A stretch of DNA of 64,000 nt from Lytechinus pictus (lineage: Eukaryota; Echinodermata; Echinoidea; Temnopleuroida; Toxopneustidae): NCBI RefSeq assembly GCF_037042905.1, contig NC_087252.1, positions 1,079,501 through 1,143,500 of the forward strand, in the 5' to 3' direction. Made by a program: the position numbers and the translations under genes. This document shows, piece after piece, positions 23,911 to 36,300 of the stretch; the first letter of the stretch is position 1; each line of letters starts with the position of its first letter. Under the pieces are notes generated by a model. That model did no database searches and had not been told where the DNA came from. It saw only the letters and a list, made by a program, of their open reading frames with translations.

Positions 23911-24404
23911 CCTTCAAGACTGTATCAACTGTCAGTTAAACCGTCTTGCTTCGCCATGCCTGACGTAGCATCCTACCTCTGGGAGGATTCGATCACAACA
24001 TTAACCTAGTACTAATCAAAACAAAAGGATTTTGGAAGACACCTTTTCAAGGCTTTTAATGACAGAGCCTACCAATCTCATTTTGATCGATTACGTAATA
24101 TCCTATAGCATTACCGATTCGGGTCAGTCACGGTAAATTTATAACGGTGAAATTCAAAGGTGGAAAAATCTACTAATATCACTCGATATTGTCAAGGGGG
24201 TTATAAACATCGCACGCCACTTCACAATTGACCCCCTAGCTGTCCGATATGTCTAAAATATGGCCAGAATCAGGTGTGATGTTTTGATTAAAAGTCACTC
24301 GTTGGATTAATGCTACTGACCTTTTGGAAAAAAAATAAATCAATACCCTATATATGTGTTGGACGATGTCAATGTCTTACTGTTTTACTATAATTAAAGT
24401 GAAG

Positions 24405-24540
24405 TTAATAATAATAATGATAATGATAATAGTAGTAATAATAATAATAATGATAATAATAATAATAATATTAATAATAATAATAATAATGATGATAATA
24501 ATAATAATAGTAATAATAATAATAATAAAATGTTTATAAG
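24405..24540. repeat. (AAT)n microsatellite
   Basis: An imperfect taa/tga trinucleotide array. Confidence 0.9.
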
Positions 24541-24814
24541 CTAAATATATAGAAAATCAGTTAAATGACACATCACTATCACTATGACCAGGCCTAACAC
24601 GTAGAAGGTGGATGCAGCTATACCCCCCCCCCCCCCACCTCCTCATACCATGGACACCATTGAGCCTGACTAAGAAATTAAGATGGCAAAGGGGAAAATA
24701 ATTCCAAGCAATTTGATACGAGAAATGTTGCACCTTCAGCCACAGATATGTTTGCAATTGATAAACGAAAGCAACAGAGCTAATCTGGTCCCTTCACCCC
24801 CCCCCCCCCCATGT

Positions 24815-25080
24815 GGAGCGTTGTGGCCCAGTGGATTAGTCTTCGGACTTTGAAACAGAGGGTCGTGGGTTCGAATCCCAGCCATGGCGTAATTTCCTTC
24901 AGCAAGAAACTGATACACAATGTGCTGCACTCAACCCAGGTGAGGTAAATGGGTACCGGTAGGAAGTAATTCCTTAAAAAGCTGTGTGCACTATGAACGC
25001 CTAGCTTAGCCGGGTATTATATAGGAGCGCCTTGAGCACCTAACAAGGTGGATATGTGCGCAATATAAATACCCTATATT
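24815..25080 (+). mobile_element. tRNA-derived SINE
   Basis: The head is gttgtggcccagtggattag (A box) with B box ggttcgaatccc. The shared body caggtgaggtaaatgggtac is followed by an end with gcgcaatataaat. It is the same family as 8130. Confidence 0.8.
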
Positions 25081-25119
25081 ATGAACAGGTTGAATCGTAC
25101 ACAAATGATACACATTTTT

Positions 25120-25400
25120 CACAGATACCAACTCTATCTCTCTCTTTTTGTCTCTATATTTTTCTTTCTCTATCCCCCCCCCCCCCTGTCTGCCTCTCTC
25201 TATCTCGCTCTCACACACACATATAATCTCCCTCACACACAAACACACACTGACAATCTAACTCTCCTTATACACGGACACAATCGTCACTAAATCATCA
25301 CAAACATGCGCCTCAACACACAAACACACACTCACACCCACACACACAACTAGAACCATATCACACACCACACGCTCAAAATAGACACACAGGTACATCC
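25120..25400. repeat. CT / CA low-complexity region
   Basis: Runs of tctctc, poly-C and (ca)n-like repeats. No gene is seen. Confidence 0.85.
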
Positions 25401-25415
25401 ACTCCGTCCACAAAT

Positions 25416-25857
25416 CCGGGGGGGGGGGGCAGTCAAATATATTGCTGTACACACGTGTGACCAAGGAATTTCCAAACACCCCTAAACGAGTTTTTCACTG
25501 TGTGCAAAATAACCCCCTAAACAAGTTTTTCGCGGGCTTTATTTACACATTTTGGTCCCTAAACAAGTTGCTGCCAAAATATGACCTCGGGGAAAAAGCT
25601 TGGGGAAAAAACGTACCATAAACACGTTTGGCTAGTCTTTAAAACAAAAGCTTTGTGGGAAAAACATACCCTAAATACGTTTGATCCCACGATTAGTCTT
25701 TCAAAACCACCCTTTTTCTTGAAAATCGGTGTTTTTTTATACCCTTAACGAGTCCCCGCGCGGACCGCGTCCAAAACTGAAAAACAACCCTTTAAACGCA
25801 TTTGTTTGGTCACGCGTGCGTACAGCAATATATTTGACTGCCCCCCCCCCCTCCGGG
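25416..25857. mobile_element. Poly-G/C-ended MITE with 7-bp target duplication
   Basis: The left end, ccgg then a G-run and cagtcaaatatattgctgta, is inverted at the right end (tacagcaatatatttgactg, a C-run, ccgg). The element is flanked by CACAAAT on both sides (25409-25415 and 25858-25864). Inside, a short unit resembling cctaaacaagtttttcg recurs several times. No protein is encoded. Confidence 0.78.
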
Positions 25858-26363
25858 CACAAATTCCACATGTACTTCTCTCCTCGTCAGCCCACCCCCC
25901 CCCCCCCCCCCCCCGCGAAATGAAATATTCCAATTGCCCTCTATATTCAATCAAATTTGTTGAACAAATGATATGATAAGTACAGGCAATTAGTTTTAAG
26001 GCAGGAACCTGTCGCGGACGAGACTATGATGGCGGGCTTCCCGTGGCGAAGGGCATTCGTAGAATTCCGCTCAACAGTCCCAAAATGAAATTAGAATCAA
26101 TCACAGCAGTTACTGAAAGTGGGTCATAGATGATTTAATTCTGAATTTTAAGGCAATTATGAATATTTAGTTGTTGTTTTATTTTAATGAATATGGATAT
26201 CTTTAGTGATAAACCGGAAAAATATGAAATATTTAGATGGGACCTTGATCATTTGACATTCCCCCCCCCCCCCAACAGAAAAAAAGATAAATAAACTAAT
26301 AAAACGATGAAAAATGGTCCTGAGTGCCGTAAGTTGCATAAAGATATAATCATAGTGGCATTC

Positions 26364-26520
26364 GATCAGGGGCCCGTTGCAGAAAGAGTTGTGATCAAAC
26401 GCAACTCAAAAAATCTTGCGCAACTTGATTTTCAGCCAATGAAGCACCCGTATTCGGGACTTGCGCTTGATGTTTTGACTTGCGTTTAAAAGCAACTCTT
26501 TCTGCAACAGGCCCCTGATC
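26364..26520. mobile_element. Short MITE, 157 bp
   Basis: The terminal inverted repeat gatcaggggcccgttgcaga (left) pairs with its right-end counterpart with one mismatch and extends through aagagttg. Inner arms (caaacgcaactc) also pair. Confidence 0.75.
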
Positions 26521-26689
26521 AGTAATATGTCATATTCAAGATATTCTTTTTTTAGCACAGAGTAAGGGAAAAAGTGTGGGGCGCCATTTTTCATTTGTCA
26601 GTTTATGCATGTTCAGCGTCAATATTTCAGCTTGTTCAATATCCTGACCATCATTATTCCCACTGCCTTCGACCTTCATCATCGTCATC

Positions 26690-26878
26690 AATGTCACCAT
26701 CATCATCATCATCATCGCCAGTACCACCATCAGCACCATCATCATCATCACCATCATCACCGTCATCATCCTCATCCTCATCATCATCACCATCATCACC
26801 ATCATCATCATCATCATCATCACGATCATCATCATAATCATCATAATCATCATCATCCTCACCATCATCATCATCATC

Positions 26879-26910
<32 letters not shown>

Positions 26911-26968
26911 CCTCATCATCCTCATCATCCTCATCATCATCATCCTCATCATCCTCATCATCATCATC

Positions 26969-27033
<65 letters not shown>

Positions 27034-27035
27034 CC

Positions 27036-27099
<64 letters not shown>

Positions 27100-27265
27100 C
27101 CTCATCATCATCATCATCATCCTCATCACCATCATCATCATCATCCTCATCACCATCATCATCATCATCATCCTCATCATCATCATCACCATCATCATCA
27201 TCACCATCATCATCATCCTCATCATCATCATCATTACCATCATCATCATCATCATCATCATCAGA
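26690..27265. repeat. Long (ATC/ACC)n trinucleotide array
   Basis: About 575 bases of atc units are interspersed with acc and ctc. The poly-His, poly-Ser and poly-Met open frames across it are artefacts of the repeat. Confidence 0.96.
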
Positions 27266-28554
27266 TCATTATCTTCCTGTTCATCTTCAATATATCTTCA
27301 TTACCAAAATTATGACATTTTGATTATTTTGTTTCTAATCTAAGAAAATATCCCCGCTCTGCTTATCGATTAATTTGGAGATGTCACTTTATTCAGGTAT
27401 GTAGTCTGCTAAAGATGACAATCCTTCTCCTGCAAGTTGCAAATTAATGTAATCATCATCATTTTACAATAGGTCAGTTTTGTTTGGAATGAAACAAAAA
27501 TCACCGTGTAATGTCAATGATTGAAAAAAAACTTGTTATGAATCCTATATAAATAAAGGATAAAAATATAAATAAAGAAAATCAAAGTTTGGTGTATCAA
27601 TCTAAATAAATAGACTCAACTGCCCAAAGGGGTGTAAAACCAAAATCGTTGCAATCATCAAACGACACCAGACGACATGCAATGTTGCTCTGCAGGTGAT
27701 GTATTTATTCGAATTGATCAGTCGATTTAAATTTTCTACATTAAATATATAATGAAATGTCCATTATTACATTTAACCCATCATCTATTTATATTTCCAA
27801 GAACAAGCACATCCCACTTAGTACCTTTTTAAATATATTGGATATGGCATTGTACACTAAACCTGAGGCATATTATGACAAGTACTGCCCTGCATTAACC
27901 TTCAAGTAATACAGCCCCCTCTACGATGAAAAGTTTAGATGGTTTCAAAACCAAGCCAATACAGAAAGCCTCGATGATAACCGAATTAAAAATAAAATCC
28001 AAAAGCATGGCGCAATGCATGCGAATTCATACTAATATCCCATCATGGGCTAACTTACAAATAGAACGATAAATCCATCATACGAAATAAAATTGTCACT
28101 ACGGTACTGTTTGAAGGGGGTGACTTTGTTGGGCTTCGGCATATACCAGAAGAAGAGCAGAAAATCTTATAATTAAAGTGACTGTTTAGGGAAATAATTG
28201 TCGACATTACAGTCAGTCCCAGCTGTGGCTACCGTTCCATGTGATGGCTGAGGGTGATTATTTTCCATTGGATATTCCTACATTAAATAACAAAGAAGAA
28301 GAAATTATCAATATTGTGAATTACATAACACGGTAAGCGGTAACTTAAAGATAATTTCATTTATTCTCACTTGCCATATTCATATTGTCCCATTTTATAC
28401 ACGAATCGTTGATAATTGGTAAATGAACTTTCTCTGTTTTGCGGCTTTTTTGTTCGTAATCATGATGATTATTGTATAAACGAAGCCATAACGTACTTGA
28501 TGAAAAAGATTTGAAATTATGAATTCAAATAAAACTCACTTCTTTACATGTTTG
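27266..28554. other. Non-coding stretch, nothing recognised
   Basis: AT-rich unique-looking sequence without splice-flanked open frames that I can identify. Confidence 0.4.
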
Positions 28555-28795
28555 TACACTGCCAAAACGCCGGTGTTGATATAACACCTGCCCGGTATCT
28601 ATATCACCAGAGAGGTGTTGAAACAATACCAATTTAGAATCAAGCAAATATTGGCTTAGGTCTAATTGATGTTGCTTAAATGCCAAATTGATGTTAGCCT
28701 AACGCCAAAACCGGTGTTGTTTCAACACCTCTCTGGTGTGGACCGATATAGATACCAGGCTGGTGTAAAATTAACACCGGTATTTTTTAAGTGTA
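28555..28795. mobile_element. MITE, TACACT-ended, 241 bp
   Basis: The left end tacactgccaaaacgccggtg matches the inverted right end tacacttaaaaaataccggt. The arms continue through ggtatctatatc and agaggtgttgaaacaa, giving a stem of about 75 bp. Non-coding. Confidence 0.78.
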
Positions 28796-28899
28796 TGTGT
28801 AAATGGCAAGGTAACTATTGGTAGTTACCGCAAACAGTGATTATAAAAACAAAACCTTTGAAATCATGATTAATTGTTACAATGTCATCGTGGAGTTAG

Positions 28900-29300
28900 A
28901 TCTTTATTTACACAAGCAAAGGGGCTCGTTAAAACTCAACTATTAGGGAGTTTCCGCTCCCATCATGCCCATAGCGCACGACGTATTCAAGAACACAGTA
29001 ACTGTTCTGAAAATGACTGTCAAATGACACAGAGCAGCTGGGAGGTCTTTGTCGAAAACTGGTGAACCGGAGGAATAGCAGTTTCGTCCTAAGTTTCGGA
29101 GTTGACGAAAAATAATTATGAATATATCGTTGGTCCAGAGTCAAAGATGAAATTGCCGTTTTGATTCACCAATTTTCGACAATGTCTTCTTGGTTGTGCT
29201 TTGTCACGAAGGGAATTTGAAATTACATTTTCTATGTTCGTGAATCCGTCTTGTGTCGTGGAAGTGAAACACACAAATATCATGACCCGGACACAACATG
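28900..29300. repeat. Interspersed repeat with internal inverted arms (copy 2)
   Basis: It shares ggtctttgtcgaaaactggt and the inverted aattttcgacaatgtcttct with 20930-21240. Confidence 0.5.
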
Positions 29301-29479
29301 TCAAAAGAAAGTACAAAACAGGTTTTTACTAAACCCCAAAAGCATATGATTGATCAAACTAAGTATCTCACCGAAGCAATGGAATATCTTGTGTGGTGGT
29401 TTCTTGAAGCACCAACATTCTTGGGAAGATCCCGGAATCGGAGGACACACTGGAATGTGATGAAGAAAATTTATTATTA

Positions 29480-29600
29480 TCAAAAGTAGTGGTAGTAGTA
29501 GTAGAAGAAGCAGCAGTAGCAGCAATAGTAGTAGTATAAAAGTAGAGTAGTAGTAGTAGTAGTAGTAGTAGTAGCAGTAGTAGTAGTAGTAGTAGTGTAT
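29480..29600. repeat. (TAG)n / (AGC)n microsatellite
   Basis: A tag-rich trinucleotide array. The opposite-strand poly-Leu frame is an artefact. Confidence 0.9.
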
Positions 29601-29627
29601 TCATCATCATCATCATCTTATTGGTGC

Positions 29628-29890
29628 CTTAAAGCTCAAGTCCATCCCAGAAGAATGTTGTTTTGAATCAATAGAGATATATCATACAAGCATAGCGCTG
29701 AAAACTTTATCAAAATCGGATGTAAAATAAGAAGTTACGGCATTTCAAAGTTCACTAAATTTTTCACCGAACAGATCTATGGATAACTAAGTGACATGCA
29801 AATGCATGAAGAATCAATGATGACAATTATTTTCTTCATTACAACAAAGTTTGAGTATCTGAATATGCAAGAATATTATTTAACAGTCCA
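29628..29890. mobile_element. TTAAAGG-family foldback MITE, left arm only
   Basis: It begins cttaaagctcaagtccatcc and continues with aaaatcggatgtaaaataag, matching one arm of the copies at 47987 and 58842. The second arm is absent. Confidence 0.6.
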
Positions 29891-30408
29891 AACTCCGGAT
29901 CCATCGGCTTTGCCTAGAACTTATCAAAGGTACATCGTGCGTGTATTCCAATGGTGATAGGCATCATTTATACAGTGTACATGGTATAACATGATAAAAT
30001 GACTAATCATACTAATGAAAGTGGTTTTAGGAATGATCAGCAAACTGCTTCGGATGAAAAGAGTTAATAGAATAACTATGTTGATGTGTGTATGAACTGA
30101 AAATATGCCCAGTGTTCGTACAAAATTCGACCAAAATTGTACTTAAATCCCTGGTCAATTTCACTCCAACCAACCATTGATTTAAAATGATTAGACATAC
30201 CGTAAACAGGCATGATACTCCAAATTTCATTCAAATTAGAAGTAAAATTATATGTATTATTGTACTCGTATTATCTCCTTATGGTGAAGTAAGATGATCA
30301 TACGTTTTTCGTACGGATTCACGATTATCGCAAGGTCGATAAGGTCTAATATATATTTTTTTTTCAAAATGGTAAGATCGTTTCCTTTAAATACATTGTA
30401 GGGACCAT

Positions 30409-30516
30409 TAAAGGGGCTTTCACAATTGCCCGTGCGATCGTTGCGATCATTAATACATGTTGCATAGAATCACAAAGGTCGTAAGCAGTCGCACTACCAA
30501 TTGTGAAAGGGACTTT
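30409..30516. mobile_element. Short inverted-repeat element
   Basis: taaaggggctttcacaattg at the left is mirrored by caattgtgaaagggacttta at the right, over about 108 bases. Confidence 0.5.
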
Positions 30517-30769
30517 ACTCATGGTCATCATACGACTGTTGCAGGGGCATCGTAGCATCGTATAATACACATGCATCGTACGATAAACATAGGGTCATCA
30601 CACGTTCACCATATGGACATCGTACGATATCTGTAGCTCTCGGAACGGCCTCTTTACGACTTTTTCTCTGGTCCTTTACGACTCCCAACACATGAAATCG
30701 TACGGTTGTCGTAAATAATGTTAACATCAAAATTGTAGGCCGTGACGACAAAATACGATGCCCCTACAA

Positions 30770-31055
30770 AGCCGCAGACGAATCCATCCTACGATGATCG
30801 CAGCTAACATGCTAATGTAAAATGGGCATGAATGATGACATAGCGTGCAAGGGGGGACGGTGCGAATAAGGTGAATTTAATGACTTTGCACATAAACCCG
30901 TGACGACCTACGATCCCCTACAAGCCGTAGACGAATCTATCGTACGATGATCGCAGCTAACATGCTAATGCAAAGTCGGCATGAATGATGACATGGCGTG
31001 CAATGGGGAGAGGTGCGAATATGATACGTGAACGGCGAATTTACGGACTTTGCAC
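30770..31055. repeat. Tandem duplication, unit about 140 bp
   Basis: Two adjacent copies share acgatgatcgcagctaacat, then gggcatgaatgatgacat / cggcatgaatgatgacat, and end with gactttgcacat. Divergence is moderate. Confidence 0.7.
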
Positions 31056-31445
31056 ATTGATGAACACAAAGATGAAAAAGGATGGTAAGAGTACGAAACC
31101 TGACTCTCTTGGATGAAATATCACAAAAATAATGGTAATGAGAACATGGTGAATGATGATTTGTTATATTTATGAATCATGAACTACTTACTGACGTACT
31201 TGGTATTGGCTATCATTCGGTTATCTTGCCGGTTGTTTGATTGTTTCGATTTCTGTTTCTGTTTCTTTTTCTTTTTCTCCTTCTGTTTCTTTTTCTTTTT
31301 TTCCTTCTCTTTCTTTTTCTTTTTATCCTTCTTTTTCCTTTTCTCCATTTCGTCTATCGATTGCGTTTGGTATAAAATGATAAGCAATAAAGTCAGAAAA
31401 TTCATTTCTTAAAGATAATCATGCCTAGATGGGCTGTACGGAGTC

Positions 31446-31690
31446 CCTAAGGTAACATACTGGCATAACATAATTTGTTCTGGATAACTCGTTCCCATTA
31501 AATACCTGGTTCTCTCGACATGTTCCCTAGATCTTTAACTCGTTCCGACAACTCGGCTAAATCATACGGCATTTTCTAATTTTACAGGGTGTGCACGCAA
31601 CCCTCACCCCTCCCCCCTCCTGCATCATTACCTGACTGTTACGAGGTTACCTTATGAGAACGAGTTATATGTCGAGAGAAAAGTTTAGGA
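31446..31690. mobile_element. Possible inverted-repeat element
   Basis: ggtaacatac...aactcgttcc near the left and gaggttacctta...aacgagttat...tctcgacat-type sequence near the right are imperfectly inverted. The boundaries are uncertain. Confidence 0.3.
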
Positions 31691-32070
31691 ATTCATGGCA
31701 ATTGGTTTGGCAAAAAGAAATCACGTCTCCTCGGGGGCTCCTTATAGATTTGCTTTTCAGCGGACCTTTTTGCACCTAATTTTCCATTGAAGACAGGGCA
31801 TACAGATTGAATTTTAATTACAGTCTATTTCTCCATTTAAAAATGTCGGCATATAACCGTTTCCATGTTGATATATATACATATTAGCTATAAAAAAAAT
31901 TATGAATGATATCAAACGCTTACTTGAAAAGCAAAATAGAGGAAAAGTAATTATGAAAGTAATCATAATACATTCAAATAAAATATTACCGGTGCCCTTT
32001 TTATAGTTGCTTTAAACTTGAAATCATAGTGTTCTTTTATATCATTGCATTGCATCTGCAAAATAACCTA

Positions 32071-32394
32071 TTAACGAAATGAATAAATTCTTTTGTAGTA
32101 AGCTTCTGAAGAAAGAACGATACGAAGTAAATAGTTTGAAAAAATGACAACAATGATAAAGCCCTTTTACTTACTGAAGTATCGTCTGTTGGCCTTGGCT
32201 CTGTTAGTATCTCTCTTGACTGCGAGTGAGGGTTGAAGACTGTCAATGAACTGGTCTAGCGAATACCCATCGAGTGCATACCCGCCATCGTCCGCATACC
32301 CATTGGCCATACCGTCATCGTCGAGGTCAATCATGGCGCATACAGACCCAACGAGGACGACAACGAGGGCGACTGCGAGTAGCTTTGAAGCCAT
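32071..32394 (-). CDS. Secreted cationic prepropeptide B (paralogue of gene A)
   Basis: Coding exons are 32175-32394 and probably 32071-32105 on the minus strand, giving 84 residues. The signal peptide MASKLLAVALVVVLVGSVCA has the same MASKLL start as gene A. Then comes an acidic Asp/Gly/Tyr/Leu propiece with a single Lys-Arg at 60-61. The donor TTCA|gtaagt (32174) and acceptor cgttctttcttcag (32106) define a 69-base intron. Joining them gives Lys and then AYYKRIYSFR and stop. Cleavage after Lys-Arg would yield 23 residues, net charge about +7, with six Tyr/Phe and no cysteine. If the short intron is not used the frame ends at YFSK instead, so the C-terminus is less certain than the rest. The function is inferred: antimicrobial or signalling peptide. 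Confidence 0.68.
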
Positions 32395-32464
32395 GGTTGA
32401 CTGAAATAACAGAGCACGTGACGATTAATAATGAGATAAGATTTCAAACATCACCTTAAATTGA

Positions 32465-32650
32465 TGTTTTACTTGTTCATTCATGAATTCATTTATTTAT
32501 TTATTTATCTATTTATTGCATCATTCATGTATTTATCTATTTATTGATGTATTAATTTATTTACTCATTTATTTATTCATATATTTATTAACATATTTGG
32601 TATTTATGTATTTATTGTATTATTTATTTAGTTATTTATTCAATCAATTT
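32465..32650. repeat. (ATTT)n imperfect tetranucleotide array
   Basis: attt/atct/attc units in tandem. Confidence 0.85.
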
Positions 32651-32977
32651 GGGCATGTCTATTCGCTTTGTCAACATGGTCAATGTTTGGTTCTTGTCTA
32701 CTAAAAGTTTCCACGCTAGAAAACTCTTTCGGTGGTACATATAATTTCCCACACCTAATGATTTTCAAATTATTTAAAAAGAAATTTATTTATTTCTTTC
32801 TTTATTAAAACATTTTTATACAGGATAACAAGCTCAGATTGACTTTTTTTCAGCATGGTCCTGTTAACATAAAATAACAATATATACATAAAAGATAAAA
32901 GTGTAACTTAGGTTCTATACAAGCAAATATATTGTGAATAAAGAATAAATAGTACTTCCGTAGTCTATTACCAGATA

Positions 32978-33206
32978 CATAGGCGGCGGAAGCGGGGGGA
33001 CGGGGGACCTGTCCCCCCCCCCCTAAATTTGAGGTAGGGGACGATCCCCCTAAATTCTTTGTTGATAACCTTTTTTTTTTTCTTTTTTTTTTTGGTTGTC
33101 AATTTTGTTTGGTGGACCCCCTCAAATTTTGGTTGATAACCTTTTTTTGGGGGGTCAAACAATTGTGGTGGTTTCCCCTAGATTTTTTTGGCTTCCGCCG
33201 CCAATG
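32978..33206. mobile_element. GGCGGCGGAAGC-ended MITE
   Basis: Left ataggcggcggaagcggggg and right ggcttccgccgccaatg are inverted. Poly-C and poly-T runs lie within. Confidence 0.65.
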
Positions 33207-35656
33207 ACCAGATAACGCTCTAAACATGCGTATGAAGCATGCCACCATGTACATAAATAAATCAATAATTTCATTAACAAATTAACAAAAATAAAAAAAG
33301 GAAAAAGAAATGAATAATTATTTAAAAAAAAACAAATATATCAAGGGCGTAGGCTGGGGTGCGCTGGATGCATGTGCACCCTCCCGCTGAGGCGAAGGAA
33401 TTCCGACACTGGCAAGCAAAACGAAATGTGTACCCCTCCTGCTTTCAACAGCTGATTTTCCAAACGTTAGTTCCACCTCCCCAAGATGTGCAGTGTGCAC
33501 CCCATACCACTTTAGTTCTACCTGCCCATGCTCAAACCAGTCTATAAAAAAACAATATAAAAATAACAAAAAACGTCTTTAATAACTAGAAACTCCAAAA
33601 CTTAACGAGGCAAGAAAGACGCCCTTCAGTCTCATGTGTAACCAAACGTGAACACAGAAGACTTACTTTACATTACGATACGTCAGGCAAACATCTTTTC
33701 AAAAGATGACATTTGAAGTAATATTGGCTCTGTAAATTGGTTGGATTCGGACAAATGAAGCGATTCAGAGCCGCCGAGCAAGATAACGTTTACTACAAGT
33801 CATGACCAACGTTTATTGGGCGATTAGAGGGAACATTATCAGTGATATGCTGACAGGAAACGTTAAATACATTTTTGGGGGGTAAATATTCCAATGAAGA
33901 ACTCATTAAAAATGAATATGAAGTGAAGGTTTAGAAGAGAAAGATTGATCAAAGAAAATAATAACATTTTAATTGTTGTCCTCTCTGAAATAACAATTTT
34001 CAACTATTAAAAATATAACAATAATAAATTATTAGATGATTTTTAACAATTCATGTGAGATTTAATAAAGATTCGCTGATTTCTTCTTTCATCAATCATC
34101 CATACAATACCATTACTGAAAAGAAAGACAATATTATTTTTTTATGGATGTTAATGCAAACTTGTAGGCCTGGAATATATTTCCTCTATTGGTTTTTCAT
34201 ATTATTTGGAATGGTTTTTCCCAGAACGTTACCAATTCAAAAATATTTTGCAATTTGCATATAAGAAGATTTTGTTAGAGCATGGCCTTACGCAGCAGGG
34301 GAGTGGTAGGGGACAAGGCAGTTACGCCCCCCCCCCCCACACACACACACACACACAATTTTGAAAACTTCCAATTTTCTGACAATTTCACAAAATTCAC
34401 CAAAGTGTGAACGAAATCCTTCAATTTCACTCTCACAAAGGCAAAAGCGCATCACTGACCATTTTTTGTACCCTATAGGTTGAATTACAGACGATCTGTA
34501 AACTATACCAATTGATGAGAGACCTATGGTTGGTGTTTAACACGGGAACTTGACCACCGTTGACAATGGTAATTGGAATAGCATGTGGTGCATGGAATTA
34601 AACTAGATTTAGTCTACTACGCTTGTCAATCTTCGCCATCTCACTAAGATAGCATCTCATCCGTGACGTCACAATACAGACTGGCGGCAGCAAAGGTGTT
34701 TGTCCAACACAATATAAGCACAAACAACAAGCTAAAGAGGCATATAACATGAACACAGAATTTATCTTAATACTCACGAAAATTCGAGAAAAAATAGGAA
34801 TGAAAGAAGATTGACTGAAAGAGAAATACCATTTTCAGATTCTTTCTAACATTACTATGACATTGTACAGTTCCTTTCTTTAAACTCGTTGCGTGCAAAT
34901 TTGCCAATAATTGCCATTACATAAGGTCGATTATTGGGGACTTAAATTCAATATTTGATATTTTTATCATTTTGAAAAAAGTGCAGAATTTAGCAATCAT
35001 TATCATTATTATCTATCCCTAGCTTAGACTTGCAATTTTGATTGATTGCTTTGATTTCTGCATTCAATGCCTCAAATATAAGTACAGTTTCAGCTCTGTA
35101 GAGTTTATATATAGTTGATCTGAACGACTGAAGAAATATCAGTTTAATAAGATCAAACAGCTTTATTCTTGTGATTTAAAAGTACGATAAACATTCACTT
35201 TCTAAATGAAAAACTCTACACGGTATAATATTTAATAATCTGAAAAATGTCTTGATATTATAGATATATTTTCTTTCATGAAATTTGAACTATTTAAGGT
35301 TAAATTGTAAACAATACTGAATGTTTGCGAAATGGGCCTACAGACATATTAGCCGTCATTATTGTATTTCATCAGTTAACAACAGTTTCAGAAATCATAA
35401 GAGATGCTTAATTCTATATAGTATTAAAGTCCTGAACCAATACCACTGCCCGTATTCTGGTCTTTCCTCATACATGTCATAATTGTACATAAATAAATAG
35501 GCCCCTTGGTCGTAAATGATGGTAGGAAATCGGACCATTAATTTAAAAGAATCGGAAGCTCGTGGTATTTTCTTATAGGTATAGAGAAAGAGAAGAGATA
35601 CAAAATAAAATAATCAGAGACATACAAATGAAAATTTTGAAAAAGGTATTACTTAC

Positions 35657-35727
35657 AGTTGTTCGAAATTAGGATATCTTGGCAGAATCGACAGAGTGGT
35701 TTCTTCTCAGATGACTTCAAACTATCC
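35657..35727 (-). other. Non-coding first exon of prepropeptide gene B
   Basis: About 70 bases lie between a predicted start 25-30 bases after the TATA box and the donor ACT|gtaagt. This mirrors the arrangement of gene A. Confidence 0.6.
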
Positions 35728-35752
35728 TTTCGCTGATCCCTGATGATGGACG

Positions 35753-35762
35753 GTTTATATAG
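35753..35762 (-). promoter_or_regulatory. TATA box of prepropeptide gene B
   Basis: The minus strand reads ctatataaac, a good TATA match about 95 bases before a consensus 5' splice site. Confidence 0.65.
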
Positions 35763-35984
35763 CATCCAAATAGAAGGATCATCCACCAAGAGCAATGCGA
35801 AATCAAACTTGACCGAGTTACATATTCATTAATTAGTCGAACAGGATAATGATGCGCGATGCTTTTAGGGCGTGTCTTTCTCGAAGAAATAACGCGATCG
35901 AAGGAGGGACGTTGATAAGATGTGCACCATCGATTATAATCTCATATCGCGATCACAAATTCGATTGTTTTTTTTAAGGAGGTG

Positions 35985-36300
35985 GCATGGAAGTGCCGTG
36001 ACCGTGTGGTATAAGGCACCTGACTACACACGTCGGGGTTCGATTCCTGTCACGGCACCTCGGCCCTTGAGCAAGGCAATTTCTTTTTTCTATTACTTAT
36101 ATTGATTTATGTTTTCTTTTATAATTGTTTTTACTATTGTATGTTTGTATTTTTAAATGTATGTGTACTGGATACCTCAGAAGAACAGCCTGTGGTTGAA
36201 GAGTGCTATCCAGTCTACGAGTGGATAATAAATAAATGAATTAATGAATGAATGAATGAATGAATGAAATAAATAAATAAATAAATAAATAAATGTATTG
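35985..36300 (+). mobile_element. tRNA-derived SINE with (AATG)n tail
   Basis: The head is gtgccgtgaccgtgtggtat (A box region) with B box ggttcgattcct closed by cacggcacct. A distinct body follows and ends in aataaatgaatgaatg and aaataaat repeats. It shares ttgagcaagg with 8778. Confidence 0.7.

Larger units (their letters stand above)
32401..35656 (-). other. Intron 1 of prepropeptide gene B (5' UTR intron)
   Basis: The intron runs from donor AACT|gtaagt (35656) to acceptor gctctgttatttcag (32401), immediately before TCAACCATGG. It contains an (ATTT)n tract, a poly-G/C MITE at 32975-33210 and CA/poly-C low complexity near 34325. No coding exon is seen. Confidence 0.55.

Noticed and set aside
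26536-27315. Open frames of about 240 codons encoding poly-His and poly-Met
   Set aside because: They are frame readings of the (ATC)n array on both strands, with no complex sequence, domain or splice context.
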